Position numbers and translations under genes: made by a program. The notes beneath the pieces were generated by a model. The model was not told the DNA's origin, searched no databases, and was given only the letters and a program-made list of their open reading frames with translations. A stretch of 64,000 nt of DNA. It comes from Rhodopirellula halodulae. Lineage in GTDB: Bacteria > Planctomycetota > Planctomycetia > Pirellulales > Pirellulaceae. This document shows positions 29,485 to 39,200 of the stretch, piece after piece. The stretch lies in the NCBI RefSeq assembly GCF_020966775.1, contig NZ_JAJKFV010000011.1, forward strand, positions 186,001 through 250,000, in the 5' to 3' direction. How positions within the stretch are numbered: the stretch's first letter is position 1; each line of letters starts with the position of its first letter.

Positions 29485-30600
29485 ATGGCGTCTGATTGCC
29501 GCGAAACGCTCGAGATAGTTGCCGGGAATGGCTTGTCCCTGGATGGCAGTTTCGGCACCGCCGTGCTGGAGCCGTCTTCACGGGTGAAACCCAGTTCTCA
29601 ACCGCGCCCCTCGACCGACCGAGTCAGCCCATTGAACGATGAGATTCCAGTGTCGAATCCCGTCGTCGCCGCTGACGAACCTGCTGCATCCACCGGCAAA
29701 TCTCGCAGCCGCACCGAACGCGGATGGATGTCGGATGTGGTGGAACTGACGAAACCTCGTATCGTGACCATGATTTTGGTCACGACCGTTGCCTCGGCCT
29801 TGATCGCCGGAACCGCAACGTTGTCGTTGGTCGATTGGTTTTGGTTGATGATCGGCACCGGATTGATTGCGGGCAGCGCGGGTGCCGCCAACCAGGTTTG
29901 GGAAAGCGTCATCGACCTTCGCATGCCTCGCACAGCGAATCGCCCGGTCCCCGGGGGTCGGCTGAGCCGTGGTTTGGCAATCGCCATTACAAGCTCGATG
30001 GGCATCGCTGGAGCCGCCATGTTGTGGCTGGGCAACGGCATGGTGCCAGCCGGCGTCGGCATCGCGACTTGGTTGCTGTATGTGTTGGTTTACACACCGA
30101 TGAAGACACGCACGTCTTGGAACACGACCGTGGGTGCGATCGCCGGAGCCTTGCCCGTCTTCATGGGTTACACCGCCGCCGGAGGATCGCTGACTGACAT
30201 TCCCGGTTGGATGCTGTTTGGCGTCTTGGCGTGCTGGCAATACCCACACTTCATGGCGATCGCATGGTTGTACCGGACTCAGTACGCCAACGCCGGTTTT
30301 CAGATGACCACGACCGTCGAACCCACCGGACGACACGCGGCTTGGCAAAGCATCGCGGGCAGCTTGGCGTTGGCCACTTGTGGTGTTGTCATGGCGTGGT
30401 TCCCCGCCGGCGAATTGGTTGTTTCGATCGCCAGCGTTGCCGCAACCGTTTTGATTCTCGCCGCGTCGTGGCCACTGCTTCGTGCTTCGCTGAACTTCCG
30501 AGCCACGCCGAATGACCAAACAGCTCGCAAGATGATGCGTTGGTCACTGGTGGTGCTTCCAGCGGTCCTGTTGGTGATGACTCTTCGAGCCGCCCTGTAG
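29485..30600 (+). CDS. ctaB: Protohaem IX farnesyltransferase (haem O synthase)
   Basis: The protein has 371 aa from ATG 29485. The first 80 residues are polar and likely disordered; the enzyme proper starts at DVVELTKPRIVTMILV. The prenyltransferase motif is NQVWESVIDLRMPRTANRPV, where classic CtaB has N-D-x-x-D; the first Asp is replaced and the later Asp, Arg and Asn are kept. YTPMKTRTSWNTTVGAIAGA is the second conserved loop. Seven to nine membrane helices are apparent. It adds a farnesyl group to protohaem, feeding CtaA. The long N-terminal extension could mean that the true start is internal (ATG 29728), which would still leave a full enzyme. Confidence 0.92.
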   Translation: MASDCRETLEIVAGNGLSLDGSFGTAVLEPSSRVKPSSQPRPSTDRVSPLNDEIPVSNPVVAADEPAASTGKSRSRTERGWMSDVVELTKPRIVTMILVTTVASALIAGTATLSLVDWFWLMIGTGLIAGSAGAANQVWESVIDLRMPRTANRPVPGGRLSRGLAIAITSSMGIAGAAMLWLGNGMVPAGVGIATWLLYVLVYTPMKTRTSWNTTVGAIAGALPVFMGYTAAGGSLTDIPGWMLFGVLACWQYPHFMAIAWLYRTQYANAGFQMTTTVEPTGRHAAWQSIAGSLALATCGVVMAWFPAGELVVSIASVAATVLILAASWPLLRASLNFRATPNDQTARKMMRWSLVVLPAVLLVMTLRAAL

Positions 30601-30608
30601 CGACATTC

Positions 30609-31586
30609 ATGGCATTGAGTTCCACCGCCTCCGCTCCTGACGAGGCCCCCGCGACCACGTCCGACCCCTCGCTCGGCGACGTGCTGTGCGAAGTCCGTGA
30701 CCTGCACCACCGCTACGGTGAACACGTGGCCTTGGCCGGTGTCGATCTTTCGGTGCGGGGCGGCGAGATTGTCGCCGTGCTCGGTAAGAATGGCAGCGGC
30801 AAGACAACCCTGTTTCGTTTGCTGAGCACGCTGCTGCCGATTCAAAAGGGCGCCGCCATCATCGATGGTTTGGACGTTTCTCAGCACGTCCACGCGGTCC
30901 GAAGTCGGTTGGGAATCATTTTCCAATCACCCAGTTTGGATATCAAACTCACCGTCGATGAGAACCTTCGTTGCCAAGGTGCACTCTACGGGCTGTCGGG
31001 ACGCGAACTTTCCAACCGCTGCGATGAGTTACTCAATCAATTCGCTCTGACGGATCGCCGACGCGATTTTTGCCAGACATTGTCAGGTGGTCTGAAGCGA
31101 CGGGTGGAACTGGCCAAAGGCTTGTTGCATCGTCCGCGAGTGATGCTGTTGGATGAACCCAGCACGGGATTGGACCCAGCCGCGCGGCTTTCGCTCTGGG
31201 AGGCGTTGCAACAGTTGGCCGATTCGGGCGTCGCCGTTCTGCTGACAACGCACCTGATGGAAGAAGCCGCCAAGGCAAACCGCGTCGTTCTGATGGACCA
31301 AGGCCAAAAAATCGCCGACGACACTCCCTCGCGATTGCGAGCGGGACTTGGCGGAGGCGTCCTGACCATCGTGCCCGACGACATCGCCACCGCGAAAGAA
31401 ACTCTGCAGCGTGAATTGCAACTCGATACACAAACCGTTGGCGAAACTCTCCGCACACCATGCGATGCACCGGAGTTGGTGGCAACGGTTTCGCGAATCT
31501 TGGGTGACAACGTGCAATCAATCAGCATTGGTCGCCCGAACCTAGAAGACGTCTTTGTGGCCAAAACAGGGAAGCAATTTCAATGA
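30609..31586 (+). CDS. ABC transporter ATP-binding protein
   Basis: The protein has 325 aa from ATG 30609, nine bases after ctaB; a longer frame starting inside ctaB is less likely. Motifs: GKNGSGKTT (Walker A), LSGGLKRRVELAKGLLHRP (signature), VMLLDEPSTGLDP (Walker B) and THLMEEA with the switch His. It is of the DrrA/NatA export type and pairs with the ABC-2 permease next to it (start and stop overlap). Its place between ctaB and SCO1 is a common planctomycete arrangement. It may move a haem- or copper-related compound or a lipid needed for oxidase assembly; the cargo is unknown. Confidence 0.9.
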   Translation: MALSSTASAPDEAPATTSDPSLGDVLCEVRDLHHRYGEHVALAGVDLSVRGGEIVAVLGKNGSGKTTLFRLLSTLLPIQKGAAIIDGLDVSQHVHAVRSRLGIIFQSPSLDIKLTVDENLRCQGALYGLSGRELSNRCDELLNQFALTDRRRDFCQTLSGGLKRRVELAKGLLHRPRVMLLDEPSTGLDPAARLSLWEALQQLADSGVAVLLTTHLMEEAAKANRVVLMDQGQKIADDTPSRLRAGLGGGVLTIVPDDIATAKETLQRELQLDTQTVGETLRTPCDAPELVATVSRILGDNVQSISIGRPNLEDVFVAKTGKQFQ

Positions 31587-32464
31587 GTTCGGCCAGCGTC
31601 CACCAATCGGAGATGCCAACCTCGGCTCGCATGGGCGCCGCTTGGATGCTGGCACGTCGTGAGTGGACGCGGTTCTTCCGCCAACGCAATCGAGTCACCG
31701 CGGCGATCGTTCAACCGCTCCTGTTTTGGTTGCTCTTCGGGACGGGCCTGCGGGGATCGTTTGAATCGGCCGGAGGCGAAAGCTTCTCGCAGTTCTTTCT
31801 GCCCGGCACTATTGGCTTGATCGTTTTATTCACCGCCATTTTCGCGACGATCTCGGTGATCGAAGACCGCCGCGAAGGCTTCATGCAATCGGTGTTGGTT
31901 TCTCCGGCTGGGCGTTTTCCAGTCCTGGTGGGCAAAGTCTTGGGCGGGGCCGCGATTGCATGGGCTCAGGCGCTGATCTTCCTGGCTTTGGTTTATCTGG
32001 TCGGCGCCGCCTCGATCGCGTGGACGTTTCCGCTGCTGTTGCTGCTGTTGGCGGTGATCGCCATTGCGATGTGCGCCCTCGGGATGATCGTTGCCTGGCC
32101 GATGGAAAGCACGCAAGGCTTTCACGCGATCATGATGCTGGGCTTGATGCCCATGTGGCTGTTGGCGGGAACCTTCTTTCCAATTCCCGCCTGGAAGATC
32201 ACCGGTCCCGTTGTCGAATCGGGGACCGCGACGCTGGGCGACTGGGGCGGCTGGGCCTTGGCCGGTGTGATGCAGGCCAATCCTCTCAGTTATTCCATGT
32301 TGGAACTGCGTCGTTTGCTCAATCCCACGTTGGACCTCAGCGACGCCGGGTTCGCCCCGTCATCAGCAACCTGTTGGGCAGTGACCTTGATCGCGACCGT
32401 TGCCGTGGTGGTGATCGCGTGGTTGCTGATGCGAGGAAGTCGCAAAGCCGACACGATGGTGTAA
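31583..32464 (+). CDS. ABC-2 type transporter permease
   Basis: The protein has 293 aa from ATG 31583, overlapping the ATPase stop by four bases. Six hydrophobic segments follow an amphipathic N-terminus (ARREWTRFFRQRNRV). FLPGTIGLIVLFTAIFATISVIEDRREGF is the usual ABC-2 loop region, and MLGLMPMWLLAGTFFPI is the typical late motif. It forms the membrane channel of the exporter with the ATPase just upstream. No function beyond transport can be read from the sequence. Confidence 0.9.
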   Translation: MSSASVHQSEMPTSARMGAAWMLARREWTRFFRQRNRVTAAIVQPLLFWLLFGTGLRGSFESAGGESFSQFFLPGTIGLIVLFTAIFATISVIEDRREGFMQSVLVSPAGRFPVLVGKVLGGAAIAWAQALIFLALVYLVGAASIAWTFPLLLLLLAVIAIAMCALGMIVAWPMESTQGFHAIMMLGLMPMWLLAGTFFPIPAWKITGPVVESGTATLGDWGGWALAGVMQANPLSYSMLELRRLLNPTLDLSDAGFAPSSATCWAVTLIATVAVVVIAWLLMRGSRKADTMV

Positions 32465-32506
32465 ATTCAACGCGGCAAAGTTTCCTTCCTCTTGCAGGCC
32501 AATCGT

Positions 32507-33703
32507 GTGAATTTCATTTGGAATGATGGCGGGCGTTCGACGTCAGGATTTGTTGGCTTGGCCGGAGACTGCGTGACTCGCGCCATCGCGATCGCAACCG
32601 GATTGAACTACCGCGACGTTTACAACTCACTGGGGAAAGCGGCCAACAAAACGGTTCGCAACGGAGTGGCCTGCTCGGTCGGCGACGACTTCCTTCGCCA
32701 GCGTGGTTGGAACGTGGAACCAGGCGGCGATCTCCCGTTCCAAATGGAACACCTGCCTCGTGGCGTCGTTGTCACGCACTTGGAGAAACGAGATTCGCGT
32801 CGCGGAGGGCATTTCTGCTGTGTGATCGATCACGAGATTCATGACACATGGAACCCAATGGACGATGGCGACTACGTCATTGTCGGTTACTGGATTCATT
32901 CCGGTGCCAAGACTGGTGACGACAAACTTTCACGAGCCCCACTGCGTCCGCGAGACGACAAACAGGAACTGACGCAGAACGAGTTTGAGAAGATTCTGAA
33001 ACGATTGCGGGCGTTGGACACCACGGCCAGCAACCACGCCAGCACGGAAGGAGAGAAACGCAACGCTCTTCGGATGATGCAGAGTTTGATGCTGCGTCAC
33101 AATTTGTCTCGCGATGACATCACAGACGACGACAACGTCGAGAATGTCTCCTACACGCGGATGGCGTGCCCGGTCAACGGACGTCGCGCGTGCACGTGGG
33201 AGAAGTCGCTGGCCGCCTACGTGTGCGATGAAATGTTTCCGATGGTGCAGTGGTACTACGGACGCAAGCAAAACCGAACGCTGTTTTGGTTCTACGGTCC
33301 CGTTGACGACGTGCAGAATTGCATCGCCTTGTTTCGCGAACTGCTACTGACAATCGCCACCGCGGCGCAGCTGCAATACGGCGGCTACTCACGTGGCAGC
33401 GGCGCCTCGTATGCGGAAGGTTACGTTCGCGGCATGCCCAAACAACTTTCTGAGCCGGCTCCTGAAACGTCAGCCGATCACATCTTCAGCCAATCCGCTT
33501 TGATTCATGTACGAACGCTGGCGGTGCATCAGGCCGCATTGGATTGGCTGCGTTTGGAGTGTGGCATTTCATTGGTGACCACACGCGGCAGCGGTCGCGG
33601 ACAACACGATCCCGAAGCCGCGAACCGTGGAAAACGTCACGGTTCGAAACATGATCTGTCGTCAGTCGCTGGCAGGAAGCGGATCACCCATTCCAACCGA
33701 TGA
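32507..33703 (+). CDS. DUF2786-domain protein with papain-like N-terminal domain
   Basis: The protein has 398 aa from GTG 32507; TTG 32492 is an alternative. The N-terminal 115 residues have GDC at Cys22 (GLAGDCVTRAIAIATG) and RGGHFCCVIDHEIHDTW, which look like the Cys and His of a papain/C39-like fold. Residues about 150-200 (EFEKILKRLRALDTTA ... LMLRHNLSRDDI) match DUF2786. About 210-310 (WEKSLAAYVCDEMFP ... FWFYGPVDDVQNCIALFREL ... GASYAEGYVRGM) fit the domain that usually follows DUF2786. Such proteins are common in phages and plasmids. The gene sits inside the oxidase assembly region with no functional link that I can see, so acquisition is a reasonable guess. Confidence 0.75.
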   Translation: MNFIWNDGGRSTSGFVGLAGDCVTRAIAIATGLNYRDVYNSLGKAANKTVRNGVACSVGDDFLRQRGWNVEPGGDLPFQMEHLPRGVVVTHLEKRDSRRGGHFCCVIDHEIHDTWNPMDDGDYVIVGYWIHSGAKTGDDKLSRAPLRPRDDKQELTQNEFEKILKRLRALDTTASNHASTEGEKRNALRMMQSLMLRHNLSRDDITDDDNVENVSYTRMACPVNGRRACTWEKSLAAYVCDEMFPMVQWYYGRKQNRTLFWFYGPVDDVQNCIALFRELLLTIATAAQLQYGGYSRGSGASYAEGYVRGMPKQLSEPAPETSADHIFSQSALIHVRTLAVHQAALDWLRLECGISLVTTRGSGRGQHDPEAANRGKRHGSKHDLSSVAGRKRITHSNR

Positions 33704-33704
33704 C

Positions 33705-34784
33705 TCAGCGTCTTTTCAGCAACGAATCGACAAACTCGAGCACGTCATTGTTGTAGACCTCGTCATCAAACTTCTGATCACCATGACGAGCCCCTTCGAC
33801 GACAACCAACTTGCTGGACACGCCGTGACTTTTCAGTAGCGAGTTCAATAACACGCTTTGCGTCATTGGGACACGCGTGTCTTCGTCACCGTGAAAGATC
33901 AAGAATGGCGGCGAGTCTTCGCTCACATAATTCGTCGGTGATGCGGCGCGAGCTAGATCAGGGCGAGTCAGTGGCGAATGCCCCAGAAAGCGAGCCTCCG
34001 GAGAAGCATCGTTTTCGTAGTCGATTTCGTCGCGTTTGCCTTGCAAGAAAACCAAGTCAGCCGGACCGTAGAAATCCACCACACCGAGCAGCGTCCCCAG
34101 GGATTGCTGCGGGTCCGAAACAAACTCCGCTGGCAAATCATTGAATGCGGAACCGATCAACGAAACCAAATGTCCTCCTGCCGAAGTCCCCATCAAGAAC
34201 ATCCGATCCGTATCCAAGTGATACTCATCGCGATTGCGATTCAGAAACGCCAGGGCGTCGACACAGTCGCGAACGGGTTCTGGATAGCTGGCTTGGCCGG
34301 ACAATCGATACTCGATGGAAACAAAGGCCATTTTTCGCTGGAGCAGGCGTGACGTCAGTTGATCGAAACGATGCAGGTCGCGGGCTTTGTTGCCTCGCAT
34401 CCAGGCTCCACCGTGAATCCAAACCGCGACCGGCAACGATTCACCGGATGGATTTTCAGGAAGCAGCAGGTCGAGCTTCAACTCCGTTTCGTCAACGGTC
34501 TTGAAGACCACATCGCTGATGTATCGCGTTCCCTTTGGCAGCTTCGTTTCAATGAATTCCTGATCCAAGACCGGAGACGTTTCGTTGCGAGTGCGACCAC
34601 CGGATCGCTCGCCGCCGCTGGGGCCGCCGCGATTGCTTCGCTCACTGCGGATACCACCCGATCGATCGGGGCGTTGAGCGGAGACTGGCCCGCAAACAAT
34701 CATTCCCATGACAATCGCCAGCAGCGAACCTCCATGAAAACAACGGCCCCCAAAAAGGCAGCGACTTAGGAGCGAACATTTCAT
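33705..34784 (-). CDS. Secreted alpha/beta-hydrolase (carboxylesterase family)
   Basis: The protein has 359 aa from ATG 34784, giving a leader with a hydrophobic core (GGSLLAIVMGMIVCGPVSA). A basic, Gly/Arg/Ser-rich linker follows. The esterase domain has the oxyanion motif WIHGGAW, the nucleophile GTSAGG, the acid region HGDEDTRVP and the His in GARHGDQ. It resembles the BD-FAE/Est-type hydrolases that deacetylate or de-esterify plant or algal polysaccharides. It is convergent with the DUF2786 gene (one base between stops) and divergent from SCO1. Confidence 0.87.
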   Translation of the reverse strand: MKCSLLSRCLFGGRCFHGGSLLAIVMGMIVCGPVSAQRPDRSGGIRSERSNRGGPSGGERSGGRTRNETSPVLDQEFIETKLPKGTRYISDVVFKTVDETELKLDLLLPENPSGESLPVAVWIHGGAWMRGNKARDLHRFDQLTSRLLQRKMAFVSIEYRLSGQASYPEPVRDCVDALAFLNRNRDEYHLDTDRMFLMGTSAGGHLVSLIGSAFNDLPAEFVSDPQQSLGTLLGVVDFYGPADLVFLQGKRDEIDYENDASPEARFLGHSPLTRPDLARAASPTNYVSEDSPPFLIFHGDEDTRVPMTQSVLLNSLLKSHGVSSKLVVVEGARHGDQKFDDEVYNNDVLEFVDSLLKRR

Positions 34785-35142
34785 ATCGGATTCGTTTGAA
34801 ACGAGTGGGTGGTAGGTAGGCGTGAGCCATCCCGTTGGCAGAAAGAGACCGGAACGATCGGAAATCGGTTTGTCCGCCAAGAATGCTCAAGAAGCCCCAT
34901 CCCTTCAAGCTGTCGACGAGCATTTGTTACGAATGATTCTCAATAAGACAAGATTCCCTTCTGGTTTCGATTGTCGCACAACCGGATTGCCGGTTAAGCA
35001 ACGAGGAAAGCTGGCTTACAATTTTGTATTCGCATCGCATACCGAAAACTTTTTTGGCGGATTTGCATCGATCCAACTTTGGTGCACGCTCGTCTTGACC
35101 AGCGGACGCTGAGTCAAAATCAACCCAAATATTCATGCTGAC
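34785..35142. other. Divergent intergenic stretch esterase/SCO1
   Basis: 358 bases with no convincing gene. It contains a 16-base palindrome at 34980-34995 and a possible -10 hexamer TACAAT at 35017-35022, about 120 bases before the SCO1 start. No good -35 hexamer is seen at the usual spacing. Confidence 0.5.
34980..34995. promoter_or_regulatory. Palindrome AACCGG-ATTG-CCGGTT upstream of SCO1
   Basis: Perfect 6-base arms with a 4-base centre, 22 bases upstream of a TACAAT -10 candidate. It could be an operator for a regulator of the oxidase assembly genes; this is position-based inference only. Confidence 0.35.
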
Positions 35143-35829
35143 ATGAAAACCTTTGTTCACATCGGATTGATCCTTTGCACGGGAGTCGTGCTGGGTTTGA
35201 TCACTCGCCATTTTCGATCGCCAGGCCGCACGATGGATGGACCTCCGCCGGGCGAAGTCGTTTACACGAACGACAACGCGGTGATCGACAACGACACTCT
35301 TTCGCCCGAAGACGTGGCCAACGACACGCCGTCCAAGCCACCCGAAGACGTCGCTTGGCTCAGTGAATTTGAACTGCTCGAACGCAGTGGCGAATTGGTG
35401 TCCACGCGAGACCTGAAGGGCATGCCTTACGTGGTCAGTTTTTTCTTCAGCACCTGCCCCAGCATCTGCGTCAGCCAAAATCAGAAACTGAAAGAACTGC
35501 AGGATGAATTCGAAGGACGCGGTGTCCGATTTGTCGCGATCTCGGTCGACCCTGAGACGGACACGCCTGAAGTTCTTCGCGAATACGCGGCGAGGTTTGG
35601 CGCCGACGAAGACCAATGGCTGTTTCTGACTGGTGAACTGAATTACATTCGCCGCATCGGAGCGGAGATCTTCCAACAACCCGTCAACAAACAATTCCAC
35701 ACCGAGCGTTTTGTGTTGGTTGACAGGCAGGGAAAGATTGAAGGCTTTTACAACTGGCCTGAGAAACGCCAATTCGCAGAATTGAAAGAGAGCATTGAAT
35801 CGATGCTCGACCAAGACGCCTCTTCATAG
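35143..35829 (+). CDS. SCO1/SenC copper chaperone for cytochrome oxidase
   Basis: The protein has 228 aa from ATG 35143. An N-terminal membrane anchor (IGLILCTGVVLGLITRHF) leads to a thioredoxin-like domain with the copper site Cys105-P-S-I-Cys109 and His186 (QFHTERFVLVD). These are the three ligands that define SCO proteins. ISVDPETDTPEVLREYA is the second family motif. It delivers copper to the CuA centre of cytochrome oxidase subunit II outside the membrane. The next gene, 12 bases downstream, is DUF420, which strengthens the oxidase assembly context. Confidence 0.95.
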   Translation: MKTFVHIGLILCTGVVLGLITRHFRSPGRTMDGPPPGEVVYTNDNAVIDNDTLSPEDVANDTPSKPPEDVAWLSEFELLERSGELVSTRDLKGMPYVVSFFFSTCPSICVSQNQKLKELQDEFEGRGVRFVAISVDPETDTPEVLREYAARFGADEDQWLFLTGELNYIRRIGAEIFQQPVNKQFHTERFVLVDRQGKIEGFYNWPEKRQFAELKESIESMLDQDASS

Positions 35830-35841
35830 AACCAACGACAC

Positions 35842-36294
35842 ATGTGGGACACTTTGGCGGCCAACTTGCCGCACTTGAACGCGGCATTGAACCTGACTGC
35901 GACCGTGCTGTTGGGCTTGGGTCTGTACTACATCAAGAACGGCAGAGCCAAGATTCACAAACAAATGATGCTGCGTGCGTTTGGCGTCAGCATTGTTTTC
36001 TTGCTGTGCTATTTGCTTCACAAATTCGCGTTGTTTCAATCGACGGGCGAGTGGAACCGTAAGTTTCCCTCGGACGCTCCCGTGGCGGCTCGTTACACGT
36101 ACCTATCGATTTTGATTCCCCACATTTTGCTGGCGATCGCGGTTCCCTTCTTGGCTTTACGAGCGATCTACCTCGCCAAAAACGGACGCATCGTGGCTCA
36201 CAAAAAGCTGGTCCGAATTGCCTATCCGATTTGGATGTATGTCTCAGTGACGGGAGTTCTGGTCTACCTCATGCTGTACCAATTGTACGGGTAA
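35842..36294 (+). CDS. DUF420 (CtaM-like) membrane protein
   Basis: The protein has 150 aa from ATG 35842 with four membrane segments. LPHLNAALNLTATVLLGLGL, NGRAKIHKQMMLRAF, CYLLHKFALF, YLSILIPHILLAI and HKKLVRIAYPIWMYVSVTG contain the conserved histidines of DUF420. Proteins of this family, such as CtaM of Firmicutes, are needed for maturation of haem A type oxidases. It follows SCO1 closely and probably forms one transcript with it. Confidence 0.9.
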   Translation: MWDTLAANLPHLNAALNLTATVLLGLGLYYIKNGRAKIHKQMMLRAFGVSIVFLLCYLLHKFALFQSTGEWNRKFPSDAPVAARYTYLSILIPHILLAIAVPFLALRAIYLAKNGRIVAHKKLVRIAYPIWMYVSVTGVLVYLMLYQLYG

Positions 36295-36502
36295 CCGTTT
36301 GAAACATTCCGTCTCGGCGGTTCGGTTCGTGCGAACGTTGGTGCGGCAATTGCGTATTGATTGGCATGGCGCAGCGAGTGCCTGCCCAATTGGCCCGATG
36401 ATGTCCAAAACCTTTGTTTTGGGCTGTCAAAACGGCTGATTCCTGGAGTTCCAGTGTTTTTCTTTCACGAGATCGCCTGGCTCCCAGAAGCGTTTGCAAT
36501 CG

Positions 36503-37201
36503 ATGTTTTTAGGGAACATTCCTTCGATGGGTATCTACTTCCTGTTTGTTTTGCCTCCGTTCTTGCTGGGCCTGTACGCGCAGTGGAAGGTGAAATCGTC
36601 GTTCGCAGCAATGGCACAAGTGCCCGCTCGCATGACCGGTGCCGAGGCGGCGCGTCGCATGCTGGATCAGGGTGGATTGCAGTCGGTGGGCATTGAACAC
36701 GTCGGTGGTCACTTGTCTGACCACTATGACCCCCGAGCCAAAGTCCTGCGTCTAAGCGACGAGGTGTATCGCGGCCGTTCGATGGCGGCTTTAGGTGTGG
36801 CCTGTCACGAGGCCGGACACGCCTTTCAAGACGCGAAAAATTACGCCCCGTTGGTCGTGCGCAACCTCGCCGTTCCCGCCGCGAATTTTGGCAGTGGCAT
36901 TGGTGCCACGTTGTTGTTCATTGGGGCGATCATGTCGTTTCCCGCTCTGATGTGGCTCGGCGTGATTCTGTTCTCGGCCGTGGTGTTTTTCCAAGTCGTT
37001 AACTTGCCGGTGGAATTCAATGCTTCCAGTCGTGCTCGCGAGCATCTGGTCGAGTATGGTTTGATCTCGGCGCAGGAAGAACGCTATGTCGCAAAAGTTC
37101 TGAATGCTGCCGCGTTGACCTATGTTGCCGCGACATTGCAATCGATCATGACGCTGGCGTATTACCTCCTGATTCTCACCGGTGGCCGACGTAGTGATTG
37201 A
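36503..37201 (+). CDS. YugP-type neutral zinc metallopeptidase
   Basis: The protein has 232 aa from ATG 36503; TTG 36494 and ATG 36527 are alternatives. The zinc motif [10 protein letters not shown] gives the HExxH ligands and catalytic Glu. [20 protein letters not shown] and [24 protein letters not shown] are the membrane helices and the third-ligand region (PVEFNAS). Location is the inner membrane. Substrates are unknown for the family. The last 20 bases overlap the start of the dehydratase gene, suggesting coupling. Confidence 0.9.
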   Translation: MFLGNIPSMGIYFLFVLPPFLLGLYAQWKVKSSFAAMAQVPARMTGAEAARRMLDQGGLQSVGIEHVGGHLSDHYDPRAKVLRLSDEVYRGRSMAALGVACHEAGHAFQDAKNYAPLVVRNLAVPAANFGSGIGATLLFIGAIMSFPALMWLGVILFSAVVFFQVVNLPVEFNASSRAREHLVEYGLISAQEERYVAKVLNAAALTYVAATLQSIMTLAYYLLILTGGRRSD

Positions 37202-39200
37202 TCCCGCTGATTACTTTGCCGCCTTGGACGCTCCAGAAACCCTGGCGACCAAGGCGGATGGTCCAGATGGCAAACTTCCTCTTTCGGATGAAATCCTTCG
37301 CACCTGGACCAGCGGTGATCTGTTTGGATTGACTCAAAGCGTCGGCATGGGATTTGACCCACGACGCGTTCTCGGCGATCAGTATTTGATTCTCAGCACG
37401 CAAGGTGGTGTGCGGAATCCTGATGGCACGCCACAAGCTCTCGGGTATCACACCGGGCACTGGGAAGTCGGCTTGCTCGGCCAAGCCGCCGCGGAACAAA
37501 TCGAAAAGGATGGCGGCGTTCCTTTCGCCGCATTTGTCAGCGACCCATGCGACGGACGAACGCAGGGCACAGACGGCATGTTCGATTCGCTGCCCTATCG
37601 CAACGATGCCGCGATCGTGATGCGACGCCTGATTCGATCTTTGCCACGACGCAAAGGTGTCATCGGCATCGCGACGTGCGACAAAGGGTTGCCCGCGATG
37701 ATGATGGCTCTCGCCGGTACAGGTCATTTGGCGAATGTTTTGGTCCCCGGCGGCGTGACGTTGCCACCGACCGTGGGTGAAGACGCGGGCAAAGTCCAAA
37801 CCATCGGCGCCCGATACACTCGTGGCGAGATGAGTCTCGAAGAAGCCTCGGTTGCCGGCTGCAAAGCATGCGGCACGCCCGGCGGCGGATGCCAATTCTT
37901 GGGCACCGCGGCGACCAGCCAAGTCATCGCTGAAGCACTCGGCATGACCGTACCCCACGCGGCTTTGGCACCCAGTGGCCAACCCATCTGGACACGATTG
38001 GCACGTGACGCGGCGGCATCCTCCGCAGCCATGCACTCCGCCGGCATGACGCTTCGCGACGTGTTGACGGACAAAGCGTTTGAAAACGCGATGCTGATGC
38101 ACGCGGCGGTCGGTGGCAGCACCAATCTCTTGCTGCACATTCCCGCGATCGCTGCCGCGGCCGGACGTCGTCGCCCAACGGCGGAGGACTTTCGAAAAGT
38201 CAACCAATCGGTGCCCCGGTTCGTGGATTGCTTGCCCAATGGGCCCGTCGGCCATCCGACCGTTCGCCTGTTCTTGGCTGGCGGCGTTCCCGAGGTGGCT
38301 TGGCATCTTCGCGAAGCCGGTTTGTGGAACGGCGAAGAAAAAACCGTGTCCGGGATGACCTGGAACGAACTGCTGGATCGCTGGCAATCTTCTGACCGAC
38401 GCGCGGTATGCCGCGAACGTTTGCAAATGGCCGACGGTGTTGATCCCGATGATGTCATCATGCCACCGGCCATCGCCAAACAACGCGGACTGACCAGCAC
38501 CGTTTGTTTCCCAACAGGCAATCTGTGTCCGGAAGGCTCGGTCATCAAAGCCACCTCGATCGACCCGACGGTCATTGATGATGATGGTGTCTATCGCAAA
38601 CGAGGACGTGCACGCGTTTTCACTTCCGAACGTGATGCCATCGCGGCGGTGAAAGGACAAACCGACACTCCCATCGAAGCCGGCGATGTGATCGTCCTGA
38701 TCGGCCGAGGCCCATTGGGCTGCGGCATGGAAGAGACCTATCAAATTACATCAGCGCTCAAGTATCTATCCTTTGGCAAACATGTTGCCTTGGTCACCGA
38801 CGCTCGTTTTTCTGGCGTGAGTACCGGAGCCTGCATCGGTCACGTCGGACCAGAAGCATTGGCGGGTGGCCCAATCGGCAAAGTTCGCGACGGCGACACA
38901 GTCCAAATCACGGTGGACCGAAACACCTTGGATGGCACCGTGAATTTGGTCGAGACCGTCGACGGTTTGGATCCAATCACCGCTTTGAACGAACGCAGTA
39001 TCGCGGATGGATTGAGCAGCGACGCAGCGATCCCGGATGACACTCGTCTGTGGGCAGCTTTGCAACAGGTGGGTGGCGGCTCCTGGGGCGGATGCGTCTA
39101 CGATGTCGACAAAATCATCGAGACGCTTCAAGCAGGACAGGCCGCGTTGGCCGCCAAAGCATCCGGCGAACCGAAGTCGTCCATGGCGGAGCAATCATGA
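37182..39200 (+). CDS. IlvD/Edd family dehydratase, YjhG/YagF (D-xylonate) type
   Basis: The protein has 672 aa from GTG 37182; GTG 37194 is equally possible. The iron-sulfur cysteines are in [20 protein letters not shown] and [47 protein letters not shown] and [20 protein letters not shown] are strongly reminiscent of E. coli YjhG/YagF rather than IlvD or Edd, and the length (about 655 there) agrees. That group dehydrates sugar acids such as D-xylonate to 2-keto-3-deoxy acids. It shares ATGA with the DUF971 gene after it. No xylose dehydrogenase or aldolase is nearby, so the actual sugar acid is uncertain. Confidence 0.88.
   Translation: MADVVIDPADYFAALDAPETLATKADGPDGKLPLSDEILRTWTSGDLFGLTQSVGMGFDPRRVLGDQYLILSTQGGVRNPDGTPQALGYHTGHWEVGLLGQAAAEQIEKDGGVPFAAFVSDPCDGRTQGTDGMFDSLPYRNDAAIVMRRLIRSLPRRKGVIGIATCDKGLPAMMMALAGTGHLANVLVPGGVTLPPTVGEDAGKVQTIGARYTRGEMSLEEASVAGCKACGTPGGGCQFLGTAATSQVIAEALGMTVPHAALAPSGQPIWTRLARDAAASSAAMHSAGMTLRDVLTDKAFENAMLMHAAVGGSTNLLLHIPAIAAAAGRRRPTAEDFRKVNQSVPRFVDCLPNGPVGHPTVRLFLAGGVPEVAWHLREAGLWNGEEKTVSGMTWNELLDRWQSSDRRAVCRERLQMADGVDPDDVIMPPAIAKQRGLTSTVCFPTGNLCPEGSVIKATSIDPTVIDDDGVYRKRGRARVFTSERDAIAAVKGQTDTPIEAGDVIVLIGRGPLGCGMEETYQITSALKYLSFGKHVALVTDARFSGVSTGACIGHVGPEALAGGPIGKVRDGDTVQITVDRNTLDGTVNLVETVDGLDPITALNERSIADGLSSDAAIPDDTRLWAALQQVGGGSWGGCVYDVDKIIETLQAGQAALAAKASGEPKSSMAEQS

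Noticed and set aside
37176-38744. 522-codon minus-strand open frame opposite the dehydratase gene
   Set aside because: It is the antisense of a gene with strong iron-sulfur dehydratase motifs and shows no family motif itself.
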